Positions 32,857 to 44,892 of a stretch of DNA of 64,000 bases are shown here, piece by piece (within the stretch, counting starts at the first letter, position 1; each line of letters opens with the position of its first letter). The position numbers and the translations under genes are program-made. The stretch is from Penicillus capitatus. Lineage: Eukaryota > Chlorophyta. Under the pieces are notes generated by a model, which was given only the letters and a program-made list of their open reading frames with translations, was not told where the DNA came from and did not search any database. The stretch covers positions 2,108,001-2,172,000 of the forward strand of contig OZ287694.1 in NCBI GenBank assembly GCA_965649825.1. The letters are read 5' to 3'.

Positions 32857-34200
32857 TTAACTCGCGATGAGCCCACATGTGCCCACATTATTATACACCT
32901 GGCACGGGCCATGGAGTCGGTAGGGTAATGGAACTTTCTTCCATTCACCGAGAGCAATAAACGTTGACTTTCCAAATGGTATCACCAATGCACCGGTGGA
33001 GCCTACAAAGTGGGGCCGCACCCGATTTTCCACCGGCCATTCTTGATAAACGAATAAAATATCATGAATTGCGTTCGTCTCGTCAGCCATGCAATCCGTA
33101 AAGGAGACTATTGACGTGGTCGAGGGCGTGTGAACTCCTTCACCGCGGATCTTTTCTCCACGGACAAAGAGTGATCCGCTGGCTGAGTCGATCGTTACTC
33201 CAAACTCCCTCATCGCATCGAGCCCAAGTAGTGTGTTTGTCGCTTTTTCAACGACAATGAAGCGAATCTTCCGAGTTGTGCGTCCGACTGTAAGCTCCGC
33301 CTCCACTTCACCGATCGGGATCGAAAGTGTGCCATAACACCCAGCCACCATCTTCGCCTCTGTGTCGCAAATGGGAAAGTTAAATTCCTTACGGGCCTCG
33401 TTACTCATGATACTGATCTGTGCTCCACAGTCCATGATCACGGGCAGCCGCTTTCCCACGGAAGTTGTTGCAGTAACCCGAATAAGCGGCACTTTTCCCA
33501 TCTACAGTGAGACGATTGGCTCTGGGCGTGGCGGACGTAGATTTACTCGACTTCTTCGATTTATGCCAACAACGAGAAGCATTGCGTCCAGCCTTTCCGC
33601 ATATTGTGCAGGTCACCGAGTCTTTCCCTCGTGACCCGCTCACCGGCGACTCCTCCAAAGTGCTCTTCGAGGGGCCGATGATTTTCAATAGCCTCTCGTG
33701 TCTTTTTGCTCGTTCGGCGAGGTCATCGAGCAACATGTCCTTCAAAGCACCGTCGGCCAGAGACGTCAGGACAAACTCCCGGGTTAGGTGTGGAAGAACA
33801 ACTTCTTGGACCCGCCCGAACGGTATCGGTTCGTCGAGATATCTGATGAAGTGTCTGACTTGCTCAATCCTTTGGACGTTCGTCAGAGTGTGGCATTCGG
33901 CTAGTAGGCGTTCCAGATTCTCGGCGGGCGTGAGCGGCACGGCGGAAGGCTCGAGTGCCGTGATCCGCTCAACCACGTCTTTCCACAACTTTGTTGCCAA
34001 GCCACGAGGCATCTTGAAATCCATCTGCGGAAATCAGTATCTCTAGTAATCTTTTCCACCACTTCATTTATCATGTCGCGCTTCAGGGCTTTATGTGCTG
34101 TCCTAGGGCCTTCGGAATACTTTGATACCAACTAACGGATTCTTTCGCTTGCGGAAGCGTGTAAAAGTGCAAGGTCTCGCAAGAGTTGGGCATCATGTCC
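32857..34200 (-). mobile_element. LTR-retroelement gag/protease remnant
   Basis: Two overlapping minus-strand frames form a gag-to-protease order. The gag-like frame (34024-33401, with an N-terminal piece in other frames up to about 34200) includes TKLWKDVVERITALEPSAVP, HFIRYLDEPIPFGRVQEVVL and a degenerate knuckle CTICGKAGRNASRC that lacks the usual His. The next frame (33501-32857) has the retropepsin signatures LPVIMDCGAQISIMS (a DCGA variant of D-T/S-G-A) and NTLLGLDAM. The two overlap by about 100 nt and the second is +1 relative to the first, as at programmed frameshift sites of some LTR elements, but other frame changes show decay. No RT, integrase or LTRs are seen. Confidence 0.7.
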
Positions 34201-34239
34201 CTTAAAACATATACCTCGTAATCGACTGCGGTTCACCCA

Positions 34240-34934
34240 CTAGCCTGCAACCCGTTCTTTTCCTCCAAGAGCGTGTTGGAAGCACTCACAAACACGCCGT
34301 ATAAGCCACAGCACCACGATAACGGCAGCCCACTGCATCGTGCTCATCAAAAGCGTCATGCAAGCCGCATTCAAATCCACTTCCCGCAATGCCAGTTGCC
34401 CGGCTTGATAAGTGGATAACCACACAGAGTCGCCTTCCCCTTGAGTTGAGTTTGAGAAGTTCTCCGGCCCGGATAAGTTCCTTTTTAGCGAATATTTTAG
34501 TCTCCCTTTTATCAGTAGCGGGCATGAAAGCGACTCGTAGATTCATAACCGTCAGAAACGGCAGGGTGGATAAGGTGACGGCCACCGCCAGCTCCCACCT
34601 GAGTCGTTGAACTAACTGATCGATGTACAGGGGTTTCATCGTCTCGCAAGGTATTAACCTCGACCTTGTCCCGAACCAAACTGTTGCGGTTGGCAGCACG
34701 CAAGGCTGGAAACGCAGTACTATTAATGATTACAATTCGTTGGTCTGTTTCCATGAAACTCATCCGGGTCGCGCCTTCATCAGTATCCAAAAGCGCAGTG
34801 AAGATCTCTCCATCGTAAATCCAGTTCTCGTCGATTCGTCGACGTGGACGCCAAGGACTCGACGGTTCTTTTTCGAAGGCAAGTGCAAACGAAAGAGGCC
34901 CCGATCCATCCCATTTCCCCTGCACTGTAATCAC
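34240..34934 (-). pseudogene. Membrane-anchored reading frame upstream of the gag remnant, frameshifted
   Basis: Minus-strand frames 34934-34512, 34699-34286 and 34425-34240 together would make one protein: a globular-looking start (MITVQGKWDGSGPLSFALAF, ENWIYDGEIFTALLDTDEGA), a helical middle (MKPLYIDQLVQRLRWELAVA, FAKKELIRAGELLKLNS) and a C-terminal membrane segment with a short basic tail (MQWAAVIVVLWLIRRVCECF). That resembles the layout of an envelope-like or other anchored glycoprotein, but I recognise no family. Its position 5' of gag is unusual for an env gene, so it may belong to a different insertion. At least two frame changes are present. Confidence 0.4.
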
Positions 34935-35149
34935 GGTGTCGTGTTGTGCTCCTAGATGAGACAGGATCGCACGTGGAACACGGCGGAACCGTCTCGCAGG
35001 ACCTGAGAGAGGAGATTACTCGGCGAAGGCTTTCTGACCAGAATGACGCTTTCGACAGCGGCTTCTTTCAAAGCCGTCAACGGACACAAGAGAAACGGCT
35101 GTTTCGCCACGTGCGTGCATCGAGCACTCCGACCTCTCGTTCGACGTCA
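34935..35149. other. Unassigned DNA next to the right-arm border
   Basis: No gene or repeat is recognisable in this short stretch between the retroelement debris and the border repeat. Confidence 0.4.
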
Positions 35150-35235
35150 AGGGATGCAGTGTAGACGCCTCGAGTCGTTGAGGCGTCGGTTTCCCTTCAG
35201 TTGACATGAGACAGGTTGATGTGACGCGTAAGTCT
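35150..35235 (-). repeat. Border repeat with hairpin at the inner end of the right arm
   Basis: GGATGCAGTGTAGACGCCTC followed by GAGTCGTTGAGGCGTC and, after a spacer, GACAGGTTGATGTGACGCG matches 58378-58455 at most positions. GACGCCTC and GAGGCGTC form a perfect 8-bp stem around an 8-base loop. The arm homology starts at the CGCG that ends this repeat. Confidence 0.65.
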
Positions 35236-35310
35236 CGTTGAAGGAAACCTTCCAGTCGTTCAAGCAATTTTCTGACGGATCGTGCCTTCCCGTCTCGGCG
35301 ATTACACACA

Positions 35311-36434
35311 TCATTCTTTTTGATTCTGCAGGTCATTCAATTCTTGTTCCAGGAACTCGATAGACTGCTCTCCCGCGATCTGTTTCCGACCGAACATCCA
35401 CGTCGGATATCCCTTGACGTCGGCGTCTTCGCACGCCGATGCGCGTTTCACGCCCTGGACCACGCACAAGTCGACCCCTCTCCAGCCCGCCAACAAAGCT
35501 TCTCACCTTTCGGTAGCCGTCTGGATAGCATTCGACGTAGGGAAAGAACTCCATCGCCCCTTTGCCGAAGCTCTGCTTCTGGTCGTAGCAGTGATCGCAC
35601 CAAAACGCGCCAAACATCCGCACGCCCGCCTCTCTCAGTCTCTTGGCCAGGGCGATCGTCTCGCCACTGGCCTCGGCCGTCACCACCGGGTCCTGCACAA
35701 ACACGCACCCCATCGCGTCGACGCCGCCCGTGGACCATACGCTGTAGTCAATGACGATGTCTCTGGCGACGGCTGCGTCGTCGACTGTGTTGAAAACCGT
35801 CAGCAGAGACACGGCAACGACGCCGGCCAGAGCCGAGCTCGGCACCCAGGCCGTCGTAAGCTCCTCTCGCCGCGGAATCGTCGACGCCAGTCCGAACATC
35901 GCGAAGGAGAGCGCGGCCGAGAGATAGCACCACGAACAGACGGCGCCGTCCAGCTTCGTCAGCAGCGTGTACACCAGCACCGCGGAAGACGATGCCATGA
36001 CGGCCGCGCCGCTCAGCAGCATCGCCTTGGAGGCGGCCGTCGCATCCTGGCTGAGACAGTCCCACGCGCAGAGACCCACCGCGCCGTATCCGAAGAACCC
36101 TAATCCGCACGACACCGTCGACGTCGCCGTGACGAGCCGGGGCTTCGCACCCAGAAGCGAAAGGGGGACGCCGTAGACCTCGGAGTAGGCGCTGTTCGCC
36201 ACGAGATCGCATCCGGCGTCGAGACACGCCAGCGGCACGTGGAGAAACCTCGACTGCGGAACGGGAACCCGTCAGAGAGCAGCAGGCAGGTGTCGCGAAG
36301 ACGACCGCAGTGAGGTAGAGCGTCTCCGCTGCGCCCGCAGCCGCCAGTCCCATCAGCGCCTTGCACGTCTTCTGCAGCACCGCCTTCGACACAGAGCGCT
36401 TCGAAGAGGAAGGGGTGCGACGAGGCCACGTCAT
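35311..36434 (-). CDS. LTO1-like VKOR-thioredoxin fusion (right copy)
   Basis: This copy has the same exon structure as the left one and an open frame throughout. The few replacements include WDCLGQD to WDCLSQD and MGRVFV to MGCVFV, the latter adding a cysteine just before the thioredoxin-like domain. The VKOR CSWC site, FWCDHC and YPTW motifs are unchanged. The first intron differs by several bases (GACACCTGCCTGCTGCTCTC). It is probably functional. Confidence 0.87.
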
Positions 36435-36624
36435 CCGTCGTCGCGCAGTGCCGCCGGAGACGCCTCGAGACGGGCTTCGGAGTTCGGCGCCGGGAGACGG
36501 CGCCGGGAGACATCCCTCGCGTCCGAGCAGACGCCGACGACATCGTGCCCCTCATGAACGAAGACCGCGTGCGTCATCATCAATTCCATTCATTACGTGC
36601 TCTTGCTGCGAAGGCGTTGTCGTC

Positions 36625-37863
36625 ATGGCGCATCGTCTCCTCTACGACCCGGACGAGGACGGCTGGGAGCGTTCCGACTTCCCCATCGTCTGCGAAACAT
36701 GTCTCGGTCCCAATCCCTACGTCCGAATGCAACGGGCCCGTCCACCGCCTCTCCCTCTCCGGACCGACCGACGGACGCTGTGTAGATAGAGTACGGCGGG
36801 ACGTGCCACATCTCGGGCCGACCCTACACCGTCTTCCGCTGGCGCCCCGGCAGCGACGCCCGGTAATGCACGGCCGTCCGACGCACAGCAACATCCACCC
36901 ACCCCTGTGTCTTTCAGCTACAAGAAGACGATCATCTGCCAGGAGGTGGCCAAGGCGAAGAACGTCTGTCAGGTGTGTCTGTTGGATCTGGACTACGGTC
37001 TGCCGGTCCAAGTGCGCGACAAGGCATCGGGGCTGGAGGTCGAGGACGTTCCCAACAGCGACGTCAACAAGGAGTACATGCTGGAAATGCACAAACAGAC
37101 CGGAGAACTGGGCCAGCAGTACAAGCAGATGCCCAGGAACGAGACGCTGACCAAGATGCAGCGCATGGCGCCGTTCTACCGGCGCAACCTGGCACCGGTG
37201 TGCACGTTCTTCATCCGGGGCGAGTGCAACCGGGGGACGGAGTGCCCTTACCGCCACGAGCTTCCGACCGACGCGGAGCTGACGGAGCAGAACATCAAGG
37301 ATCGGTACTACGGCGTGAACGATCCCGTCGCGGCGAAGCTGCTGGAGAAGATGGAGCAGCTGCCGAAGCTGACGCCTCCGGAGGATCCCTCCGTCACGAC
37401 GCTCTACGTGGGCGGACTGCCCGAGGACGCCGGAGAGGAGGACCTGAGGGACCGCTTCTACGCCTACGGCGAGATCGAGTCGATCAGGGTTATCGGGGAC
37501 AAGAGGTGCGGATTCGTCAAGTACGTCGCCAGATCGGACGCCGAACGGGCGGCCGAGGCCCTGTCGATGAAGCTCTCCGTCAAGGGCGTCCCCTGCAAGC
37601 TGATGTGGAGCAGGCCCAATGCCCCGCAGCGTTCCGTCGTCGACGCCGCGTCCGCTCGGGAGGCGACGTCTGAGACGCCGTATCCCTCCATGGATCCCTC
37701 TGCCATGGGAAGCTGCCTGCCCCTGAAACGCGGATCGGAGGTCGCTGTCACGTCCGAGAGCAAAAAGCGCAAGACGGCATCGGGGGGCGGAGCGAGGGCG
37801 AGGGCAGCGGCGATGCCGGTGCCCAGGCCGCCTCCCGGTCCGCCGCCCACCGCTCCATCTTGA
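36625..37863 (+). CDS. RBM22/Cwc2-like splicing factor (right copy)
   Basis: All three zinc-binding parts and the RRM match the left copy almost residue for residue, with small changes such as VGGLPDDAG to VGGLPEDAG and ASAPEAT to ASAREAT. Two introns are conserved in position; the second (GTAATGCACGGCC...GTGTCTTTCAG) has a different interior. The frame is intact to the stop at 37861-37863, and the gene converges with the transporter. Confidence 0.89.
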
Positions 37864-37951
37864 GTGTACGATCAGCTCTGTGTGGATTATTAAAGTACAC
37901 GTATCACGCTGTCTGTTTGCCAACTGCTGTAACGGTTAAGATCGCCATCGG

Positions 37952-39978
37952 TCACACTCTGGACTCGTCCGCGGCCACCTGCTCGTAGCGGCTGTTGAGA
38001 GCGCGTGCCTGCCGCGTCACCATCTGATCCATGTCTTCGACCGTCTCCGGCGTGGCCATCCCCAGGGTCTCCGGCAGGAAGGCGCAGGCCGCTCCCGTGC
38101 AGATGCAGACGCCTCCCAGCACCAGGAACGAGAAGTAGGACCCGAAGGAGCGGGCCATGACGGGGACGAACGACGACAGTATGCCGCCCACGCGGGCCGC
38201 GCTGCTCGCGTACCCGATCGTGACGTTCCGCACCACCTGCACGCAGAACAGGGGAGGATCGCGGGGCAGTCCTCTCCGGAGTACCGTCGGGAAGATCTCG
38301 GAAGAGTAGAGAAAGGCGACAGCGTAGACGCCCGAGATGGCGAATCGGCAGACGACGACCAGGACGAGACTCAGCCAGTCGGGTGCGACGGCGATCAGCG
38401 AACAGGCGAAACCACCTGCACATCCACAGCCACCGTCAGGTCTCACGTTCCTCCGGATCGTCCAGAAACCCACCCAGAACGAAGCCCCAGGCGAAGAGCG
38501 GCTTCCTTCCGACTCGGTCCACCATGAGCATGTAGAATATGATGGCCGGAAACTCGATCGCAATCGTGTACAGGAATTTCGTGTAGAGAGATCCGGGAAT
38601 GAATTGAATCGCCATCGACAGGCCGTAGTAGACCAGCGACACCGCAGACCTGCATCCGTCGCGTCGAGAGATAAACAGACGCGGAGGGGAGCCAACCAGG
38701 ACAGCAGGGTGATGAGGAGCCAGCCTCTCAGGACGGGATGCCTCAGAATCTGCGCGAACGTGTTGCCGACGGACGGAATGGTGATCATGTCGCGCAGCGG
38801 TTTCTCTGGGAGCTTCGTGTTGTTCCCGGATGCAAGTGCGGCCAGGACGGCCGTCGCCTCCCCTGCGGCAGGTCGAATGACAGCCGATCACGCCATCGGA
38901 CGCCGGAGCGCACCTTTGCGTCCCTTGATGAGCAGCCATCGGGGCGATTCCATCGTGAGGTCCCAGGTGACGATGTACACCAGCGTCAGCGTCCCGATCA
39001 CGAGGAAAATCATTCGCCAGTACGGCAGCAGATACCCCAGGGCGGTCAGCAGACACGAACCCACTGCACAGCAGAGCGCCTCAGGAGACCGCGCCGACGC
39101 GGAAGGACGAACGTGATGCGAAGATCTGCAGAGCGATGAGCAGCCGGCCGCGCTTCGACGGTCCCAAAAACTCAGAGGCGATGACGAAGGACGTCAACGC
39201 CGCGCCGCCGGACCCGACACCTGAACGCTCGAGTGCGTGACCATACAGAAAGACGCGACGGGAGGGTGACCGATGACTGTTCTGAAAATCAAATACCACC
39301 AGTAGGACGTGGCGACGGAGGTGGAAATACAGGCAAAGCCGCTGAGCGCCACCGTCGTGTACATGATCGTTCGCCGACCTGAGGGGAAGAGTGAGAGCGC
39401 GTGCGAGACGGCGACTGGGGACCGACCCATTCTGTCCGACAGGTAGCCGAAGAGCGAGGCGCCGACGAGGATCCCCGCGAAGAACATCCCGTCGACGATG
39501 CTCACCTTCCACTTGCTGCACTGCAGATCGAACTCCGATACGATGCTCATCTCTCTAGGCACACATGTCACTCTTTCAGCCGCCGTCCGTCTCACGCTTT
39601 AAAGATTTCTCACGGCCGTGTCCAGTTCCAGGCATCCCGTTTCAGCTGACAGAACTCGTGCGTGAATTCTTCGAGCTTCATCTGGTCCTTCGATCTCACG
39701 AGCTTCATGCAGTTCCGGTCTCTGACGGGGTCGACACATGTCCAGCTGTCGTGGTCCAGGGGGTTTAACTCGGCAAACGTCATGGCATATATTTGCATCA
39801 TCGTCAAAACCATAACTTGGTTGAACTGCGAACAGACAGGCACACGCAGTCACAGAGTCCTCTGCACTGGGGCCCTTTGGCTCACAATGAAATAGAGTCG
39901 TTTCTGTTCGCGTCCGAACTCGCCGATGTATTGCTGGAAGGCATCGTCAACGCTGATGCCTTCGCTCGGACGTACCAT
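37952..39978 (-). CDS. SLC22-like organic ion transporter, MFS (right copy)
   Basis: This is the mirror of 13173-15198 with the same nine or so introns. Coding exons read through without a stop. Intron interiors vary (for example near 38440-38460 and 39235-39260, where TCTGTCTGCGG is replaced by TTTCTGTATGG). The MFS signature and the FPT-VVRNVTIGYASSAARV join are unchanged, so both copies should make near-identical transporters. Confidence 0.82.
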
Positions 39979-40110
39979 AGCGAACGTTCACGCTTCGGAA
40001 TTCAGGCGCACCGCAGCGGTGGCGATAAACACGGCAAAGCAGGAGAGAGTCGGGCCGGGCAGGAGATGATGAAATAGATAGGTACATCACACGGTCCGCG
40101 ATAGGCAAAG

Positions 40111-42547
40111 ATGAACCACCTGCGAAAGCAGAACGCCCTGCTGCGACAGGTGCGCCACCCACGATCGCTCTCATTCGAGGTCGGACGGGACGACAGGTTA
40201 CGGCGTACGTGACGCGGGAGTATCTCTACTCCGTGGCCGGAAAGGGCGTCGGATGGGCACGTGGCGCCACGCGTCGAGGATTCAGCGCCCACACGAGACA
40301 GCATCCGCAGCAACAGGCATCGCGACGAACGGGTCGGGGATATTCGGAAGGGCGTGACCCTAGGCAGAGCACTTGAGAGACCTCAACGCCCGTGGACGCT
40401 ACGAGGACGTCGTCAGCCACTTCGAGAGCGGGAGCATGGCGACGACCGAGGCGACGCTGGGGGAGTACGTCAAGGCGCTGGTGAAGCTCGACCGGCTGGA
40501 CGGTTCGTCGCTGATGACGACACTGAGAGTGAGCAGCTCTGGGAGTTGAGGGCGCTGTTTGATCGCTGAGATGTCAGCGAGGTGCGGACAGGGGTGGATC
40601 GGAAGGGTATCGGTCGATTCGGGACGGCGTGTCGAGGGCCAGTCGCATCGGACAGATTCCGCCGCCGTCGGGAGCGGAGGTCATGACCCGGGCGGTGGGA
40701 TCGACACTGGGCTCCTCGAAGAACCCGATCCATATTCTGCAAGTGCGGAGGGGCGGGAGGCAGACGCGTGGCGTCCGAATGCGTGCGCGCTTCTAGGCGG
40801 AGCCGACGTTCAAGACGCAGCTGTGGAGGACCATCCGGACGTTGCTGCTGACGTTCGTGGTGCTCTCTGGACTGGGCGCGCTGCTGGAGGACAAGGCGAT
40901 GCCACGCGGCGTGCTGAACAATCCAGACGTGAAACCCCTCGTGCACTCCTCCACGCGGTTTGAAGACGTCAAAGGCGTCGACGAGGCGAAGGTCGGGACT
41001 CTCGCACTCGTGCAGCCGTCGGCATTCACTCGCTCTTTCGACGGCGCAGGCGGAGCTGGAGGAGATCGTGCACTACCTGAGAGACCCAGACAAGTTCACG
41101 GCCCTGGGAGGCAAGCTGCCCAAGGTGAGGACCGGAGATCGGATGTCCGGTGACGGGGGGAGTGGAGTAGGGGGTGTTGTTGGTGGGTCCTCCGGGGACG
41201 GGCAAGACGATGCTGGCCAGGGCGATCGCCGGAGAGGCAGACGTGCCGTTCTTCTACTGCTCCGGGTCGGAATTCGAAGAGATGTTCGTCGGCGTGGGCG
41301 CACGGCGTGTTCGGGACCTCTTCTCGGCCGCCAAGAAGCACTCGCCCTGCATCGTCTTCCTCGACGAGATCGACGCCATCGGCGGCAGCCGGAATCCCAA
41401 GGACCAGATGTACATGAAGATGACGCTCAATCAGCTGCTGGTCGAGCTCGACGGCTTCAAAGTGAGCGACGCTGCCGATGGGAGTGAGTGGCCGAGGGCC
41501 GTGTGGATGCGAGGCGAACGAAGGGGTCATCGTTCTGGCGGCGACGAACTTTCCGGAGTCGTTGGACAGGGCGCTGGTCCGACCGGGACGCTTCGATCGG
41601 CACGTCAACGTGCCCAATCCGGACGTCGAGGGTCGCCGGCAGATTCTGGAGGCGCACTTCCGCAAGGTCCCTCAGCACAAGGACGTCGACCTCAAGGCAT
41701 CCATCCCACCACTCGCCGTTCCGCCCCAACGCGTCGGGATGACGGGATGGACGTAGGTGATCGCACGAGGGACGCCTGGGTTCTCCGGAGCCGACCTGGC
41801 GAACCTCGTCAACGTGGCGGCGCTCAAGGCGGCGACCGACGATCGCAAGGCCGTCGACATGGCGGCACTGGAGTACGCCAAGGACCGGATCATGATGGGC
41901 GCCGAGCGCAAGAGCGCCGTCATCACGGAGAAGAACCGACGACTGACGGCCTACCACGAGGGCGGCCACGCCCTGGTGGCCATCCACACGCGAGGCGCCA
42001 TGCCGGTGCACAAGGCGACGATCGTCCCGCGAGGTGCGCGTCGCGGATGAGTGGGATCCCGGGCGAGGCGGAGTGTGTGTCTCCAGGGTCGGCGTTGGGT
42101 TTGGTCTCGCAGCTGCCGGAGGACGATCAGCTCAGCGTCACCCGTCGCGAGCTTCTGGCCCGGCTGGACGTGTGCATGGGAGGCCGCGTGGCGGAGGAGC
42201 TCATCTTCGGAACGGACGACGTCACCACGGGCGCCTCGAACGACCTGGAACAGGCCACCCGATTGGCCCGAGCCATGGTCACTCGCTACGGCTTCAGCGA
42301 CAAGATCGGGCCCGTTTCCGTGAACTACGACGACCAGGGCAGCAGCATCAGCACCGAGACGCGTGCCGCGATCGAAGAGGAGGTGAAGAAGCTGATGACG
42401 CACGCCTACCAGCGGGTCAGGACCCTTCTCGAGTCCAAGAAGGACGAACTGCACGTCCTGGCCAAGGCGCTGCTCGACAGGGAGACGCTGACGGGCACTC
42501 AGATTCGGGAGGTGCTCGAACAGCCCGCCGCAAACAAAACACGTTAA
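40111..42547 (+). CDS. ftsH: FtsH4/YME1-type i-AAA protease (right copy)
   Basis: Walker A, Walker B, SRH and the HEGGH zinc site are identical to the left copy, and every intron is kept. Replacements are minor (QGNSIS to QGSSIS, RVKTLLE to RVRTLLE, PATNKTR to PAANKTR). Intron changes include CTGAGAGTGAGC context at 40520 and ACTCGCCGTTCCGCCCCAAC near 41710, within the intron that may use a GC donor. Both copies appear functional, doubling the gene dose of a hexameric protease. Confidence 0.91.
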
Positions 42548-42574
42548 ACAGTGTTCGCGTCCTCCCCCGATCCG

Positions 42575-43327
42575 TCACGCTAATTCGGACGCCTCTCTCT
42601 CCTCCTCCGCCCTCTCCGCCTCCAGCTGTTCCTGAATCCTCTTCTTCACCGCCGCTCGACGTGCGCGCTGCTTCGCCTCGTACTCTTCGACGAGAGACTT
42701 CGGATTCGGTTTGGGAAGCGGCTCTGCGAGACCGGCCTGCACGAGCAAACGGCGGCGGGCACGGGACAGACGCGATTTGCGCCGCGCGCCGGTGTTGCGG
42801 TGCAGCGTGCCTTTCTGCACGGCCTTGTCGATGGCCTTGAAGGCGTCGCTCATGAGAGGCTTGACATGGTCGAGCTCGGACTCGGCTCCGGGGGGTTCCT
42901 TGCGAAAGGCGTCGAACTCCTTGAGGACCTGAAAGCGAAGGAGTGAGAAGAGGTGCGAGAACGCGGGAATGCGAATGCCTTCTTCATTCGCTTCTTGACT
43001 GTGGTTTTGCGACTTTTGTTCTGGGCCCGACGCTTCTCCGACTGACGGTGACGCTTTTCGGCGCTCTTGGAGCAGCGCGTCGTGGTGGCGAACGCGACAG
43101 CGGCAACGGGCCGAAGCTCGGACGACGCTGCACAGACGCATTTCAGTAGACGCGGACGCCGGCGCACCTGAAGGCGGACGACGTTGAAGGGGCCGGCCGC
43201 CGACGCTCTGGACGAACGAGAAACTCGGTCGAGGTGCGGCGGTGGACACGACTGCGGATCGCAGGAGCCGCGGTGTGGACGGGACGAGACAGATGCGTCC
43301 CAGAGCACGCGTGATCGCCAGGGCCAT
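42575..43327 (-). CDS. Organellar ribosomal protein bS20 (right copy)
   Basis: The conserved bS20 core is identical to the left copy. The 40-bp GT-AG and 50-bp GC-AG introns are both retained; the GC donor (AAG|GCATTCGC) is unchanged although the intron interior differs at three positions, which supports real use of that donor. The tail change EPPRAES to EPPGAES is outside the rRNA-binding core. Confidence 0.84.
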   Translation of the reverse strand: MALAITRALGRICLVPSTPRLLRSAVVSTAAPRPSFSFVQSVGGRPLQRRPPSGAPASASTEMRLCSVVRASARCRCRVRHHDALLQERRKASPSVGEASGPEQKSQNHSQEANEEGIRIPAFSHLFSLLRFQVLKEFDAFRKEPPGAESELDHVKPLMSDAFKAIDKAVQKGTLHRNTGARRKSRLSRARRRLLVQAGLAEPLPKPNPKSLVEEYEAKQRARRAAVKKRIQEQLEAERAEEEREASELA

Positions 43328-43397
43328 ACCGCAGAGGAGACGATGATTCAAAAATGCGACGAAGTGACTGTGCTCGTGTACACTTGGTCGTCTCCTC

Positions 43398-44862
43398 TCA
43401 AACGGGTCCCTCGGTGTTCATTCTTGAGATGTACTTGTCGTAGTACTCTGCCGCCTTCTCGAACTCGCCCATGTCGGCGTAGATATCGGCGATGGTGCCG
43501 TAGGCGTCGGAATCGCCGACGTGGTCGTCGACCTCGTCCGAGATCTGCAGGACGCGTTCGAGGTGCTTGATGGCCGTTCGGTACTCGCCCTAGACGCCAG
43601 AAGAGTGAGATGTCTGAGTGATGTGACGGATGGGTGACCAGGAGCCGGGCACAGGCCGCCAGACCGCGCACGGCTCGTCTTTCCTGTGTCCGATCGCGCA
43701 GTCCCTTGGCCAGCATGAGCGCCTTCTCGAATCGCACCATGGCTGCCGCGGCGTTCTTCTCCTTGAGGAGTTTCTTCCCCGTCTTCAGCGCATCCCTGGA
43801 GGCACCCGTGATGGGACTGGACGGCGGGCAAAGACATCCACGCACCGGCAGTCGACGTGCTCCTCGGAGAGATCTTCATCGACGCTGCCCGTCAGCGCGG
43901 CGGCCGAACGCAGAGGCCGAGTCTCCATCACTGCACAGGCGCGGTCGCAAAGGCTGTCACATCAAGTACCCCCTCACTTTCGGAAGATGCAGGGGGCGCG
44001 GAGCTGGCGGCGTTGCCTGTCGGCGCGTAGGTGAGACCTGATCTCACACAGACCTGTTCCAGTCGAGGAGCGAGAAGCTAGTTGCGCGACCTGGCGCGTA
44101 GACAATGCCAAATCGAGCGTTCTGTCGCAGCGACATGTTGATCTTGCGCAGTCGTTCGTTGAGCCGTTCGAGTTCCTTTTTTCGGCGCCGAGCCGTGATC
44201 CCTGGGATATCATAAATCGCACTTCGACCCTCCGGGCCACTCTCGGACGACAGACCTCCGACGAGGGCACCGACCAGCGCCACCAGTTCCGTGATGCCGA
44301 CGACATCGACTCCAAACGGCGTCGCGCAGAACTTTCCTTCTTTGGAGTTGGTCACCTGCACGCTCGCCTCTGCAGTTCTCATTCGAACAGCAAAAGAGGG
44401 ACCTCTTCGTCGAACTCTTTCTCCTTCTGCGCGCGGATCTCGATCAGTCTCGCCTCCTCTTCTGCCAGCGGCCCCCGTCCACCTCACACAACACGTCCTC
44501 CCACGTCACATCAAACGTTTAAAAAAGAGAGGCTCACACCTGTCTCCAGGAGAAACGGTCCGGCGTCTGAAGCCTCTTCCTGTGACAGGAATCCAGCCAA
44601 GCCCGACACCAATCCCACTCCCACGAGCCTCCTCCGGCGCCACTGCACACCCTGATGCACGTCACACTCGTTCCCTCTTCAAAGTGGAGCAGCGAGCGAC
44701 ATCGGCCGCCGATGGTGTGGAGCTCAAAGGACGTGCTTTCGCTGGTCGCAACGCAGGCGACGGCACGACCGTCACTGGCCGCGTGGTCTTCGCCGTAGGC
44801 ATTGCTCGATCGCCCATCGTGGAGCACGTGCCTGTCGTACGCCGCAGCCGTTTGTGCTCCAT
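43398..44862 (-). CDS. Plastid TPR protein, plant/algal family (right copy)
   Basis: All exons remain open. Differences fall in the presequence (SATPSATDVAR to SSTPSAADVAR, ARLLS to ARPLS) and in introns; the intron after KEFDEE has a TGA-containing insertion and a GTCACT to GTCCCT donor change that do not touch the coding frame. The intron before EEEARLIEI has CTTTTTTAAACGTTTGATG in place of the left copy's CTTCTCCACGCATATGATG. The core and TPRs are unchanged. Confidence 0.71.
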
Positions 44863-44892
44863 CTACTCATCCATCCCTATTCCGTTCTTCTC

